From the NCBI RefSeq assembly GCF_050389775.1, contig NZ_CP177147.1:62001-126000 (forward strand): a DNA stretch of 64,000 nt, read 5' to 3'. Below, piece after piece: positions 34,032-41,888 of the stretch. The translations under genes and the position numbers were made by a program. Within the stretch, counting starts at the first letter, position 1. Each line of letters opens with the position of its first letter. Source of the stretch: Marinibacterium sp050389775 (lineage in GTDB: Bacteria > Pseudomonadota > Alphaproteobacteria > Rhodobacterales > Rhodobacteraceae). The notes under the pieces were generated by a model that made no database searches, was not told the origin of the DNA, and saw only the letters and a program-made list of their open reading frames with translations.

Positions 34032-34733
34032 TCAGGCGCTGTCTTCGTTCAGGAAATCCATCAGAAGATCGCGGGTGGCGACGATGTCGGCGGTCATGGC
34101 AGCGCGAAAGCCCGCCCGGTCCCCGGCATCGAAAGCGGCCAGCATGTCATCGTGGTAACGGGTGAACCCGGCCTTGTACGAGGTCTTGAGCAGGTCGCCC
34201 ATCCGGTCGGACAGGAACCGCACATAGGCCCCGCTGCGCAGCCAGAGGTTCTCGATCTGGCTGATCAGCACCAGGTTGCCCGCGGCGTGGTAGATGCAGA
34301 AATGGAAATGCCGGTTGGCCTCCAGCATCGCCGTGATGTCCCCCGTCTCGCCGGTGTGGCGGTGGGTGTCCAGGATCTCGGCCAGGGCGCGACGCTCGTC
34401 GGCGCCGATCCGGTCAAACGCGATCTCGGCCGTGGCCGGCTCGATGATCAGCCGGGCCTGGCAGATCTGGCCCAGCTCTTCGGCCGACAGGTCAGGCACG
34501 ACGGCCGTGCCCGTCGACGAGATCCGCAGGGCGTTTTCGGCGGCCAGGCGGCGCAGCGCCTCGCGCACCGGCATGTGCGAGGTTTCGAACTGGGTCGACA
34601 GCGCCGAGATGGTAAAGCTCTGCCCCGCCTCGAAGGCCCCCGACACCAGCGCCTCGCGCAGCTGGTCATAGACCTGGTCCTGCACGGTGCGCCGCGACCG
34701 GACGGGATTGAAGGACGCCGGGCTTTTCATCAT
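34032..34733 (-). CDS. GntR-family regulator, FCD subfamily
   Basis: A 233-residue regulator with an N-terminal winged helix (VYDQLREALVSGAFEAGQSFTISALSTQFETSHMPVREALRRLAAE) and an all-helical FCD ligand domain with conserved His/Asn positions (ANRHFHFCIYHAAGN, RYHDDMLAAFDAGD). It is divergent from the aminotransferase at 35039. A palindrome TTTGATCAAA lies between them (34936-34945). It is clearly related to the GntR protein at 50618-51316 (shared FHFxxYxAxxN and LWLRxGxYxR), whose operon promoter carries the same 16-base motif. Confidence 0.92.
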   Translation of the reverse strand: MMKSPASFNPVRSRRTVQDQVYDQLREALVSGAFEAGQSFTISALSTQFETSHMPVREALRRLAAENALRISSTGTAVVPDLSAEELGQICQARLIIEPATAEIAFDRIGADERRALAEILDTHRHTGETGDITAMLEANRHFHFCIYHAAGNLVLISQIENLWLRSGAYVRFLSDRMGDLLKTSYKAGFTRYHDDMLAAFDAGDRAGFRAAMTADIVATRDLLMDFLNEDSA

Positions 34734-35038
34734 CTGTCTCCGCTGGCCGGGGCAATTCGGCCCTGGCGGCCACCCCGAAGGGAAAAATTCAATCTGCGCC
34801 GTCGATTACCATGACAGGCTGCGAAGGGAACAGTCTTCGCACATGCAAAAGCGCGCCAAGGCCCCGATCCCGCCGCTTTGCCGAAATCACAGCCAGAACG
34901 GGGGCGTCACCGGCTCGCTGCCGCACATACGATCATTTGATCAAAGCTATTTACATCCACGGCCGGCAAGGGCAAGGTGCAATCAACCGAAGGCGGCCGG
35001 CGAACCCCGCGCGCCCTTCTTGCGACAACGGAATAGCC
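34734..35038. other. 305-base divergent control region between GntR and aminotransferase
   Basis: No gene is seen. It holds the TTTGATCAAA palindrome and otherwise GC-rich leader. The aminotransferase ATG has only a weak ribosome site (CGGAATAG). Confidence 0.5.
34932..34947. promoter_or_regulatory. Putative GntR operator, ATCATTTGATCAAAGC
   Basis: A 16-base sequence centred on the perfect palindrome TTTGATCAAA, identical to 58233-58248 in front of the peptide ABC operon. It sits between the GntR gene and the divergent aminotransferase gene, as expected for an autoregulated FCD repressor. Confidence 0.6.
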
Positions 35039-36217
35039 ATGAAACACCTCGCCCGCCGCATCACCCAGACCTCTCCGAAATCCTTCGGCATGTATGCCCG
35101 CGCCGCCCAGAGCGGCCGCGACGACCTGATCCACATGGAGCTGGGCCGCCCCTCGGCCGACACGCCCGCGCATATCAAGGAGGCGACGATTCGCGCCCTG
35201 CGCGACGGGGAGGTGCATTATTCCGACCTGGCCGGACAGCCGCACCTGCGCGCGGCGCTGGCCGACAAGCTGAAGACGCGCAACAACATGGACGTCGGCC
35301 CCGAGCGGATCATCGTGACCAACGGGCTGACCCATGGCTCTTACGCCGCGATCATGGCCTTTCTCGACGAGGGCGACGAGGCGATCCTGCTCGAACCCTT
35401 TTACCCCCAGCATATCGGCAAGATCGAACTGGCCGGCGCGCGGCCGGTGCTGGCCCGGCTGGACGCGGCCAACGACTACCGGATCGACCCCGCCGCGATC
35501 GAGGCCGCGATCACCGAGCGCACCAAGATGATCGTGCTGATCAACCCCTGCAACCCGACCGGCCGTGTCTATGACCGCGACGAGCTGGAGGCCCTGGCCG
35601 AGATCGCCATCCGCCACGACCTGATCGTGATGTCGGACGAGGTCTACGAAGACATCCTCTATGACGGGGCGCAGCACCTGTCGATCGGCGCCCTGCCCGG
35701 GATGGGCGAGCGCACGATCAGCCTGTTTGCCTTTACCAAGAGTTACGCGATGGACGGCTGGCGGCTGGGCTACATGGTAGCCCCGGCGGCCGCTATGGAT
35801 GCGCTGCTGAAGATCACGGCCAATGACGTGACCCATGTGAACACCTTCATCCAGGAAGGCGCACTGGCCGCGGTGACGGGCGACCCCGCCGTGCTGGCCG
35901 GGCTGATCGCCGAGGATGCCGAGAAGCGCCAGCGGCTGGTCGGCGCGCTGAACCAGATCCCGGGCATCACCTGCCCCTGGCCGCAGGGCACGATCTATGC
36001 CTTCCCCGACATCTCGGGCACCGGGCTGACCGCCCAGGCCTTTGCCGACCGGCTGATGGATGAAACCGGCGTGGTCGTCGAGGCCGGCAGCTTCTATGGC
36101 GCGGCCGGCGAAGGCCATGTGCGGATCTGCTTCGGCTCGGTCACGCTGGACGAGATCGACACCGCCTGCGCGCGCATCCGCGCCATGGTCGGCGCGCTAC
36201 AGCCAACCCCGGCCTGA
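35039..36217 (+). CDS. Class I/II PLP-dependent aminotransferase
   Basis: Transfers an amino group between an amino acid and a 2-oxo acid, 392 residues. Fold type I landmarks are VTNGLTHGSYAAIMAF, LINPCNPTGRVY, SDEVYEDILYDG and the PLP lysine in FAFTKSYAMDGWRLGYM; the C-terminal Arg is in GHVRICFG. The ATG at 35039 begins the family match (MKHLARRITQTSPKS). It is divergent from a GntR gene. Among the neighbours, IorAB at 37942-41663 would use an aryl-2-oxo acid such as indolepyruvate, so aromatic amino acid transamination is possible, but the gene lacks the TACTTnAAGTA site and may belong to the GntR regulon. Confidence 0.92.
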   Translation: MKHLARRITQTSPKSFGMYARAAQSGRDDLIHMELGRPSADTPAHIKEATIRALRDGEVHYSDLAGQPHLRAALADKLKTRNNMDVGPERIIVTNGLTHGSYAAIMAFLDEGDEAILLEPFYPQHIGKIELAGARPVLARLDAANDYRIDPAAIEAAITERTKMIVLINPCNPTGRVYDRDELEALAEIAIRHDLIVMSDEVYEDILYDGAQHLSIGALPGMGERTISLFAFTKSYAMDGWRLGYMVAPAAAMDALLKITANDVTHVNTFIQEGALAAVTGDPAVLAGLIAEDAEKRQRLVGALNQIPGITCPWPQGTIYAFPDISGTGLTAQAFADRLMDETGVVVEAGSFYGAAGEGHVRICFGSVTLDEIDTACARIRAMVGALQPTPA

Positions 36218-36251
36218 CCGCCCGCCTGACCCCAGGTCAGCGCAAAAACCC

Positions 36252-36290
36252 AAGCCCGCCCGCGCCTTAGATGCCGGGCGGGCTTATTTT
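36252..36290 (+). terminator. Rho-independent terminator of the aminotransferase gene
   Basis: A perfect 11-base stem (AAGCCCGCCCG / CGGGCGGGCTT) with a 12-base loop, followed by ATTTT. It is 34 bases after the stop codon. Confidence 0.88.
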
Positions 36291-36302
36291 ATACTTAAAG
36301 CA
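36290..36302 (+). promoter_or_regulatory. TACTTnAAGTA-type site (one mismatch)
   Basis: TACTTAAAGCA at 36292-36302, inside TTTTATACTTAAAGCAC, resembles the exact sites but lies just behind a terminator and about 285 bases before the next gene. It may be a distal operator for the cyclase-MarR-IorAB operon. Confidence 0.42.
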
Positions 36303-36501
36303 CATTTCCGGGCGCCGTCCCGATTCAGGGCCCCAAAGACCCACGCCCCGTCGGCCACAGACCCAACCGCCAACGCCCGATTCCCGGACGATTGGCGCAA
36401 TGAACCAACAAACAAGGGCAACAGCATTGCCCAATAAACCGGCGCAGCCCCCGACAGGGCGCGCATTCGGGCGGCGGATGAAAAAATCATGACAGTCGGA
36501 T

Positions 36502-36521
36502 AGCTTTGAACTTGAAATGTT
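36502..36521 (+). promoter_or_regulatory. Degenerate TACTTnAAGTA-type site before cyclase-MarR-IorAB operon
   Basis: AGCTTTGAACTTGAAATG matches AGCTTTATACTTGAAGTA at all but four positions, in the same orientation relative to the gene as the exact sites. It lies 66 bases before the ATG at 36588, a natural place for the MarR protein of this operon to act. Confidence 0.5.
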
Positions 36522-36587
36522 AGATTGCATGCATTTGCATATAACTCAGGAACTGCCGAACGACTCGCAACAAGGGAAAGGCACCTC

Positions 36588-37379
36588 ATGACCCCTCAGG
36601 ACACGCTCGCCACGCTTGCCACCAGCCTGCTGGACGGCTCGGTCAAGGTGATCGACTGCGCCGCACCTCTCGGCCCCGACACCCCGCTGCTGAAACTGCC
36701 GCCGGAACTGGCTGACGACACGCCCAAGATCGAGATCCACCAGATTTCGCGCTATGGTGACCGGGGGCCCTGGTGGGCGTGGAACTGGCTGAAACTGGGC
36801 GAGCATTCGGGCACCCATTACGACGCGCCGCACCACTGGATCACCGGCAAGGATTACGCCGACGGTTCGGTCGACACGATCGACCCCCAGCTCTTTGTGG
36901 CTCCGGCCAATGTCATCGACTGCTCGGCCGAAGCCGCCGAGAACGCCGATTTCCTGCTGACGGCCGAAGGCGTGAAGGCCTGGGAAGCCGAACACGGCGA
37001 GATCAAGGAAGGCGAATGGGTGCTGATGCGCACCGATTGGGACAAGTTCAACGGCAGCGAGGACAGCTTCCTCAACGCCGACGAAACCGGCCCCCACACG
37101 CCCGGACCCAGCCCCGATTGCATCGAGTACCTGATGGAAAAGAAGGCGCTCGGCTGGGGCACGCAATGCATCGGCACCGATGCGGGCATGGCGGCCGGGT
37201 TCGAACCGCCCTTCCCGGCGCACAACCTGCTGCACAAGCACAACCGCTACGGGCTGGCCTCGCTGACCAACCTCGACAAGCTGCCGGCCAAGGGCGCGAT
37301 CTTTGTCGCCGCCCCGCTGAAGATCGTCGCCGGCACCGGCTCGCCCATCCGCGCGCTGGCGCTGGTGCCGGCGGGCTGA
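36588..37379 (+). CDS. Cyclase family metal-dependent hydrolase (KynB / isatin hydrolase-like)
   Basis: A 263-residue paralogue of the cyclase at 23599-24384. The metal signature is EHSGTHYDAPHHW near residues 71-83, and ADETGPHTPGPSPD, IGTDAGMA and HNRYGLASLTNLDKLP follow the family. AAGGGAAAGG precedes the ATG at 36588. It opens an operon with MarR and the two indolepyruvate oxidoreductase subunits. Family members hydrolyse aryl formamides (kynurenine formamidase) or open lactams such as isatin, both of which give 2-aminophenyl products; that fits the aminobenzoyl-CoA theme but the substrate is not proven. Confidence 0.91.
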   Translation: MTPQDTLATLATSLLDGSVKVIDCAAPLGPDTPLLKLPPELADDTPKIEIHQISRYGDRGPWWAWNWLKLGEHSGTHYDAPHHWITGKDYADGSVDTIDPQLFVAPANVIDCSAEAAENADFLLTAEGVKAWEAEHGEIKEGEWVLMRTDWDKFNGSEDSFLNADETGPHTPGPSPDCIEYLMEKKALGWGTQCIGTDAGMAAGFEPPFPAHNLLHKHNRYGLASLTNLDKLPAKGAIFVAAPLKIVAGTGSPIRALALVPAG

Positions 37380-37396
37380 GCCCACAACAGGCCGCC

Positions 37397-37416
37397 GGCC
37401 GGGGATCACCCCGGCC
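37397..37416 (+). other. Intercistronic hairpin between cyclase and MarR genes
   Basis: A perfect 8-base stem (GGCCGGGG / CCCCGGCC) closed by ATCA. There is no T tract, so it may tune the ratio of cyclase to MarR message. Confidence 0.4.
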
Positions 37417-37437
37417 CGGCCGCATGAAAGGCGCCGC

Positions 37438-37884
37438 ATGATCGACCGTACCGACGCGCTCGAGGATTTCACGCCCTACCTGATGAACCGCATCATCGCC
37501 CGCTACAACAAGGGGGTCGAAGACGCCCTGGCCGAGGCAGGGGTGAGCGTGGCGCAGATGCGCGCGCTGGCGGTTCTGGCCCAGGGCGGGCCCTGCACGG
37601 TGAACGAGCTGTCGGTGCTGACGGTGATCAAGCAATCGACCCTGTCGCGGACATTGGACAGCATGGAAGCGGCGGGCCTGATCCGCCGGGTGGCCGAGAC
37701 CGGTGACAGCCGGTTCCGGCGCATCCACCTGACCGATGCGGGCCGGGCCGCCCATGACCGGGCCTGGCCGGCGATGACAACCATGCGCGACACGATGCTG
37801 TCGGCGCTGGACCCGCAGGACCGCGAGACGCTGAACACGATGCTGATGCGCATCTTCTACGACATACGCCACCACGATTTCTGA
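37438..37884 (+). CDS. MarR-family transcriptional regulator
   Basis: A 148-residue winged-helix regulator. The recognition region is LSVLTVIKQSTLSRTLDSMEAAGLIRR (about residues 58-84) and the wing is DSRFRRIHLTDAGR. MarR proteins of this size in aromatic catabolism are often released from DNA by aryl-CoA thioesters. It lies between a cyclase and IorA in one operon. It is the only MarR in the window and the best candidate to bind the TACTTnAAGTA palindromes spread over the CoA-thioester block, including the site before its own operon. Confidence 0.92.
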   Translation: MIDRTDALEDFTPYLMNRIIARYNKGVEDALAEAGVSVAQMRALAVLAQGGPCTVNELSVLTVIKQSTLSRTLDSMEAAGLIRRVAETGDSRFRRIHLTDAGRAAHDRAWPAMTTMRDTMLSALDPQDRETLNTMLMRIFYDIRHHDF

Positions 37885-37941
37885 CCGCCGGGCCCGCGCC
37901 CCGCGCGTCACCGCCAACCCCGCCCACCAAGGAGACCACCC

Positions 37942-40086
37942 ATGGCCGAGCGTTCATTCGCCAAGGAAGTCCAGAAGCTCCGGCAAGGTGCCGGAGAAAC
38001 CTTTACCGGGGAAGGCATCCTCGGCATCACCAAGGCCCTGCTGGAAAACGGCGTGGGCTATGTCGGCGGCTACCAGGGCTCGCCGATTTCCCACCTGATG
38101 GACGTGCTGGCCGATGCCCAGGACATCCTGGGCGAGCTGGGCGTGCATTTCGAAGCCTCGGCCAGCGAAGCCACGGCCACGGCGATGCTGGCGGCCTCGG
38201 TGCATTACCCGATCCGCGGGGCCGTGACCTACAAGTCGGTCGTGGGCACCAATGTCGCGTCGGACGCGCTGTCCAACCTGGCCTCGGGCGGGGTGACCGG
38301 CGGCGCGCTGATCATCGTCGGCGAGGATTACGGCGAAGGCTCGTCGATCATGCAGGAACGCACCTATGCCTTCGCGATGAAGAGCCAGGTCTGGATGATG
38401 GACCCGCGGCCCAACCTGCCCTCGATCACCAAGGCCGTGGGCGACGGGTTCGACCTGTCCGAGGCAACCAACACGCCGGTCATGCTGCAGGTCGGCATCC
38501 GGTCCTGCCATGTCCACGGCCATTTCACGGCCCGCGACAACAAGCGCCCCGAGATGACCGTGTCGGATGCGCTGGAGAACCCGCGGCGAGACCTCAACCG
38601 CATCGTGCTGCCGCCGGCGACCTACCTCCACGAGGCCGAGAAGCTGACCAAGCGCAAGCCGGCCGCCGAGGCTTTCATCGTCGAGCGCGAGATCAACGAG
38701 CGCTTCGGCACGCCGGGGTCGAAGGTCGGCATCATCCTGCAGGGCGGCACCTACAACACCGTCGTGCGTGCGCTGAACCGGCTGGGGCTGGCCGATATCT
38801 ACGGCGAGACCGAGATCGACATGCTCTGCCTCAACTGCGTCTATCCGCTGGTCGAGGACCAGATCCTGGATTTCTGCGCCGGCAAGGACGCCGTGCTGAT
38901 CGTCGAGGAAGGCCATCCCAACTACATCGAACAGCAGATCGGGCACATGCTCTATCAAAAGGGCCGGACGGTGAAGCTGGAAGGCAAGGGCAAGCTGCCG
39001 ATGGGCGGTGAATATACCGGGCAGGTCATGGTCGACGGCATCGCCGCCTTCCTCGAATCCCATGCCCCGGCGCTGCTGCCCGTGGCCAAGGTGGCCACCA
39101 ACGAGGAACCGGTGGCCATTCCCGACCTGTCGAAAACCCTGCCGCCGCGTCCGCCCGGGTTCTGCACCGGCTGCCCGGAACGGCCGATCTTTGCGGCGAC
39201 CAAGCTGGTCGAGGAAGAGATGGGCGAACACCACATTTCGTCCGATATCGGCTGTCACCTGTTCTCGATCATGCCGCCGTTCGACCTGGGCGCGACGACC
39301 ATGGGCTATGGCCTGGGCCCGGCCTCGGCCGCGGCCTTCCACAACGAGAACAAGAAGGGCCGGCGGTCGATCTCTTTCGTGGGGGACGGCGGGTTCTGGC
39401 ACAACGGCCTGACCTCGTCGGTCGGCAATGCCGTGTTCAACAAGTCCGACAACGTGATCGTCATCGTCGACAATTATTATTCCGCGGCCACCGGCGGCCA
39501 GGACATCCTGTCGTCGCGAGCCGACAACCGGTCGAAGCAGACCCAGAATTCCATCGTCGACGCGGTCAAGGGCATGGGCGTGAAATGGGTGCGCCAGATC
39601 GACCGCACCTATGACGTGACCCGCATGCGCGACACGCTGAAAGAGGCGCTGACCACCGAAGAAGAAGGGCCCAAGGTCATCGTGGCCTCGTCGGAATGCA
39701 TGCTGAACAAGCAGCGCCGGGTGAAGCCCGAGCTGGCCAAGGCCCAGAAGGAAGGCAAGCGCGTGGAACGGCCGCGCTTCGGTGTCGACGAAGACGTTTG
39801 CACCGGCGATCACGCCTGCATGCGCCTGTCGGGCTGCCCGTCGCTGTCGGTCAAGGACACCGGCGATCCGCTGCGCGACGATCCGGTCGCGGCCATCGAC
39901 CAGACCTGTGTCGGCTGCGGCAATTGCGGCGAGGTAGCCGATGCCGCCGTGCTCTGCCCCAGCTTCTACGAGGCCCGCGTCGTGTCCAACCCGACCGAGG
40001 CCGAAAAGCGCCGTTCGGCCCGCCGCAACCGCATCATTTCCTGGCTGCAATCCCGCCGTGACGCCAAGCGCGTCGCCTTCGCCTGA
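37942..40086 (+). CDS. iorA: Indolepyruvate (aryl-pyruvate) oxidoreductase, alpha subunit
   Basis: Catalytic TPP/iron-sulfur subunit that converts aryl-2-oxo acids plus CoA to aryl-acetyl-CoA and CO2. It has 714 residues. The pyrimidine-binding region (GYQGSPISHLMDVL, FEASASEATATAM) is N-terminal, the TPP-binding region (SFVGDGGFWHNGLTSSVGNAV, DNYYSAATGGQ) is central, and an iron-sulfur domain from about residue 617 carries cysteines in DVCTGDHACMRLSGCP and TCVGCGNCGEVADAAVLCP. It precedes iorB by 11 bases. These enzymes pass electrons to ferredoxin or another acceptor; no ferredoxin gene is in the window. Confidence 0.93.
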   Translation: MAERSFAKEVQKLRQGAGETFTGEGILGITKALLENGVGYVGGYQGSPISHLMDVLADAQDILGELGVHFEASASEATATAMLAASVHYPIRGAVTYKSVVGTNVASDALSNLASGGVTGGALIIVGEDYGEGSSIMQERTYAFAMKSQVWMMDPRPNLPSITKAVGDGFDLSEATNTPVMLQVGIRSCHVHGHFTARDNKRPEMTVSDALENPRRDLNRIVLPPATYLHEAEKLTKRKPAAEAFIVEREINERFGTPGSKVGIILQGGTYNTVVRALNRLGLADIYGETEIDMLCLNCVYPLVEDQILDFCAGKDAVLIVEEGHPNYIEQQIGHMLYQKGRTVKLEGKGKLPMGGEYTGQVMVDGIAAFLESHAPALLPVAKVATNEEPVAIPDLSKTLPPRPPGFCTGCPERPIFAATKLVEEEMGEHHISSDIGCHLFSIMPPFDLGATTMGYGLGPASAAAFHNENKKGRRSISFVGDGGFWHNGLTSSVGNAVFNKSDNVIVIVDNYYSAATGGQDILSSRADNRSKQTQNSIVDAVKGMGVKWVRQIDRTYDVTRMRDTLKEALTTEEEGPKVIVASSECMLNKQRRVKPELAKAQKEGKRVERPRFGVDEDVCTGDHACMRLSGCPSLSVKDTGDPLRDDPVAAIDQTCVGCGNCGEVADAAVLCPSFYEARVVSNPTEAEKRRSARRNRIISWLQSRRDAKRVAFA

Positions 40087-40097
40087 GGAGCGCCCCG

Positions 40098-41663
40098 ATG
40101 AACATGCAGACCACCCCCGTCATTGCCCGCCGCTCGCCCGGCCCGGATGGCGAACGCATCATCACCCTGGCCGCGCTGGCCGTCGGCGGACAGGGCGGCG
40201 GCGTGCTGACCAACTGGATCACCGCCGTGGCCGAGGCCAACGGCTATCGCGCCCAGTCGACATCGGTGGCCGGCGTGGCCCAGCGGACCGGCGCCACGAT
40301 CTATTACATCGAGATGTGCCGCGACACCGGCCGGCCCCCGGTCTTTGCCCTGTCGCCGGCGCAGGGAGATGTCGACATCCTGATGGCCGCCGAGCTGATG
40401 GAAGGCGGCCGGGCGATCATGCGCGGCTTCGTGACGCCGGGCCGCACGACGATCATCGCTTCGACCCACCGCATCCCCGCCGTGGCCGAAAAGATCGTGC
40501 CGGGCGACGGGCGGGCCAACGGCGCCGATGTGATCGAAGCCATCGGTATCGCCGCCGACCATGTCGTGGCCTTCGACATGGAAACCCTGGCCAAGAACGC
40601 CGGCTCGGTGATCTCGTCCTCGCTGCTGGGCGGGCTGGCCGGGTCGGGCGCCCTGCCCTTCCCCAAGGAAAGCTACGAAGAGGTCATCCGCGCCTCGGGC
40701 CGCGGGGTCGAAGCCTCGCTGCGGGCGTTCAACGCGGCCTATGATTGCGCGACCGGCGCGGCAGAGCCGCCGCAACCCAAGGCCGAGGTCAAGCCGGTGC
40801 CCGTGCTGAACGTGCCCGACCGGCTGAAATCCCGGTGGCAGGCCCTGCAGAGCCGGCTGGACGCCCTGCCCGACGCGGCCCGCGAGATGGCCGGGCTGGG
40901 CCTGACCAAGGTTGTCGATTACCAGGACGTCGAGTACGGCGCGCAATATCTCGACATGGTCGAACGCGCCGCCGGGCTGGACCAGGCGCCCTGGGACATG
41001 ACCATCGCCGCGGCCAAATATGCCGCCCGGGCGCTGTGTTACGACGATCTGCTGCGGGTGGCCGACATCAAGACCCGGGCCACCCGGTTCCAGCGCGTGC
41101 GCGACGAGGTGGCCGTGCGCGACGACCAGGTGCTGACCCTGACCGAGTATTTCCACCCCCGGTTCGAGGAATTCTCGACCACCCTGCCCCGCGCCCTGGG
41201 CCGGCAGGTGCGCAAGAGCGCCTGGATGGAACGGGTCTATGGGCGCCATTTCGACAAGGGCAGGCGCATCCGCACCGACAGCCTGGGCGGCTTCCTGGCC
41301 CTGTGGCTGGTGTCGTCACTGCGCCCGATCCGGCGCAGCCTGCTGCGCCACGACAGCGAGATGACCCATGTGCGCGACTGGTTCGACACGGCCATGACCA
41401 CGGCGGCCACCGACCGGGCGCTGGCAGCCGAGCTGCTGGCCAACTACCGGCTGATCAAGGGCTACTCCGACACCCATGCCCGCGGCCTGTCCAAGTTTGC
41501 CCGGGTGATGGCCGCCCGCGAGATGCTGGACGGCCGGGCCGATGCGGCCGACTGGATGCGCCGCATCCGGGCCGCCGCGCTGGACGACGAAAAGGGCGAG
41601 GCACTCGACGGCGCCCTGGCCACGGTTCGCAGCTTTGCCATGCCGCAGGCCCCGGCGGCCTGA
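40098..41663 (+). CDS. iorB: Indolepyruvate oxidoreductase, beta subunit with long C-terminal domain
   Basis: A 521-residue second subunit. The N-terminal 190 residues are the gamma-type oxidoreductase domain (LAALAVGGQGGGVLTNWI, STSVAGVAQRTGATIYYIEM). Archaeal IorB ends about there; here some 300 additional helical residues follow (from about LNVPDRLKSRWQALQSRL), the DUF6537-type extension seen in many proteobacterial IorB proteins. It is co-transcribed with iorA, MarR and a cyclase. A start two codons later (MQTT) is possible. The terminator at 41691 ends the operon. Confidence 0.92.
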   Translation: MNMQTTPVIARRSPGPDGERIITLAALAVGGQGGGVLTNWITAVAEANGYRAQSTSVAGVAQRTGATIYYIEMCRDTGRPPVFALSPAQGDVDILMAAELMEGGRAIMRGFVTPGRTTIIASTHRIPAVAEKIVPGDGRANGADVIEAIGIAADHVVAFDMETLAKNAGSVISSSLLGGLAGSGALPFPKESYEEVIRASGRGVEASLRAFNAAYDCATGAAEPPQPKAEVKPVPVLNVPDRLKSRWQALQSRLDALPDAAREMAGLGLTKVVDYQDVEYGAQYLDMVERAAGLDQAPWDMTIAAAKYAARALCYDDLLRVADIKTRATRFQRVRDEVAVRDDQVLTLTEYFHPRFEEFSTTLPRALGRQVRKSAWMERVYGRHFDKGRRIRTDSLGGFLALWLVSSLRPIRRSLLRHDSEMTHVRDWFDTAMTTAATDRALAAELLANYRLIKGYSDTHARGLSKFARVMAAREMLDGRADAADWMRRIRAAALDDEKGEALDGALATVRSFAMPQAPAA

Positions 41664-41690
41664 TCCGGCCCAACTGATCCCCGCACCCCG

Positions 41691-41718
41691 CCTTCGCCGC
41701 CCATCGCGGCGGAGGTTT
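41691..41718 (+). terminator. Probable terminator after iorB
   Basis: A 10-base stem (CCTTCGCCGC / GCGGCGGAGG, one G-T pair) with a 5-base loop, followed by TTTGAAATATT. It is 27 bases after the iorB stop. Confidence 0.5.
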
Positions 41719-41849
41719 GAAATATTCTGACCTGAAGTATTTTTTCGCACTTCAGGCCACCAAGGCTCATCATTTCAGCCAGTTATTCTTTGCCTACGAC
41801 ATTATTCTTGCCACATTCACAGATTTTTCTTGCGATATTTATTTTAAGC

Positions 41850-41866
41850 TTCAAGGTATACCTCAA
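41850..41866. promoter_or_regulatory. Putative GntR operator before the TRAP operon
   Basis: TTCAAGGTATACCTCAA is an almost perfect palindrome centred on GGTATACC, the pattern typical of FCD-type GntR operators. It lies 22 bases before the GntR ATG at 41889. The surrounding 130 bases are AT-rich compared with the rest of the window and also contain GACCTGAAGTA (41729-41739), a weak resemblance to the other operator. Confidence 0.52.
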
Positions 41867-41888
41867 CGTACACCACCGAGTCCGCATC

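Larger units (their letters stand above)
36218..36587. other. 370-base gene-free region before the second cyclase operon
   Basis: After the aminotransferase terminator it contains two operator-like sites (36292 and 36502) and about 190 bases of C-rich sequence with no convincing open frame or ribosome site. Confidence 0.5.

Noticed and set aside
36271..36492. Small open frame after the aminotransferase terminator
   Set aside because: It is Pro/Arg-rich, has no ribosome site and spans a terminator and operator-like sequence.
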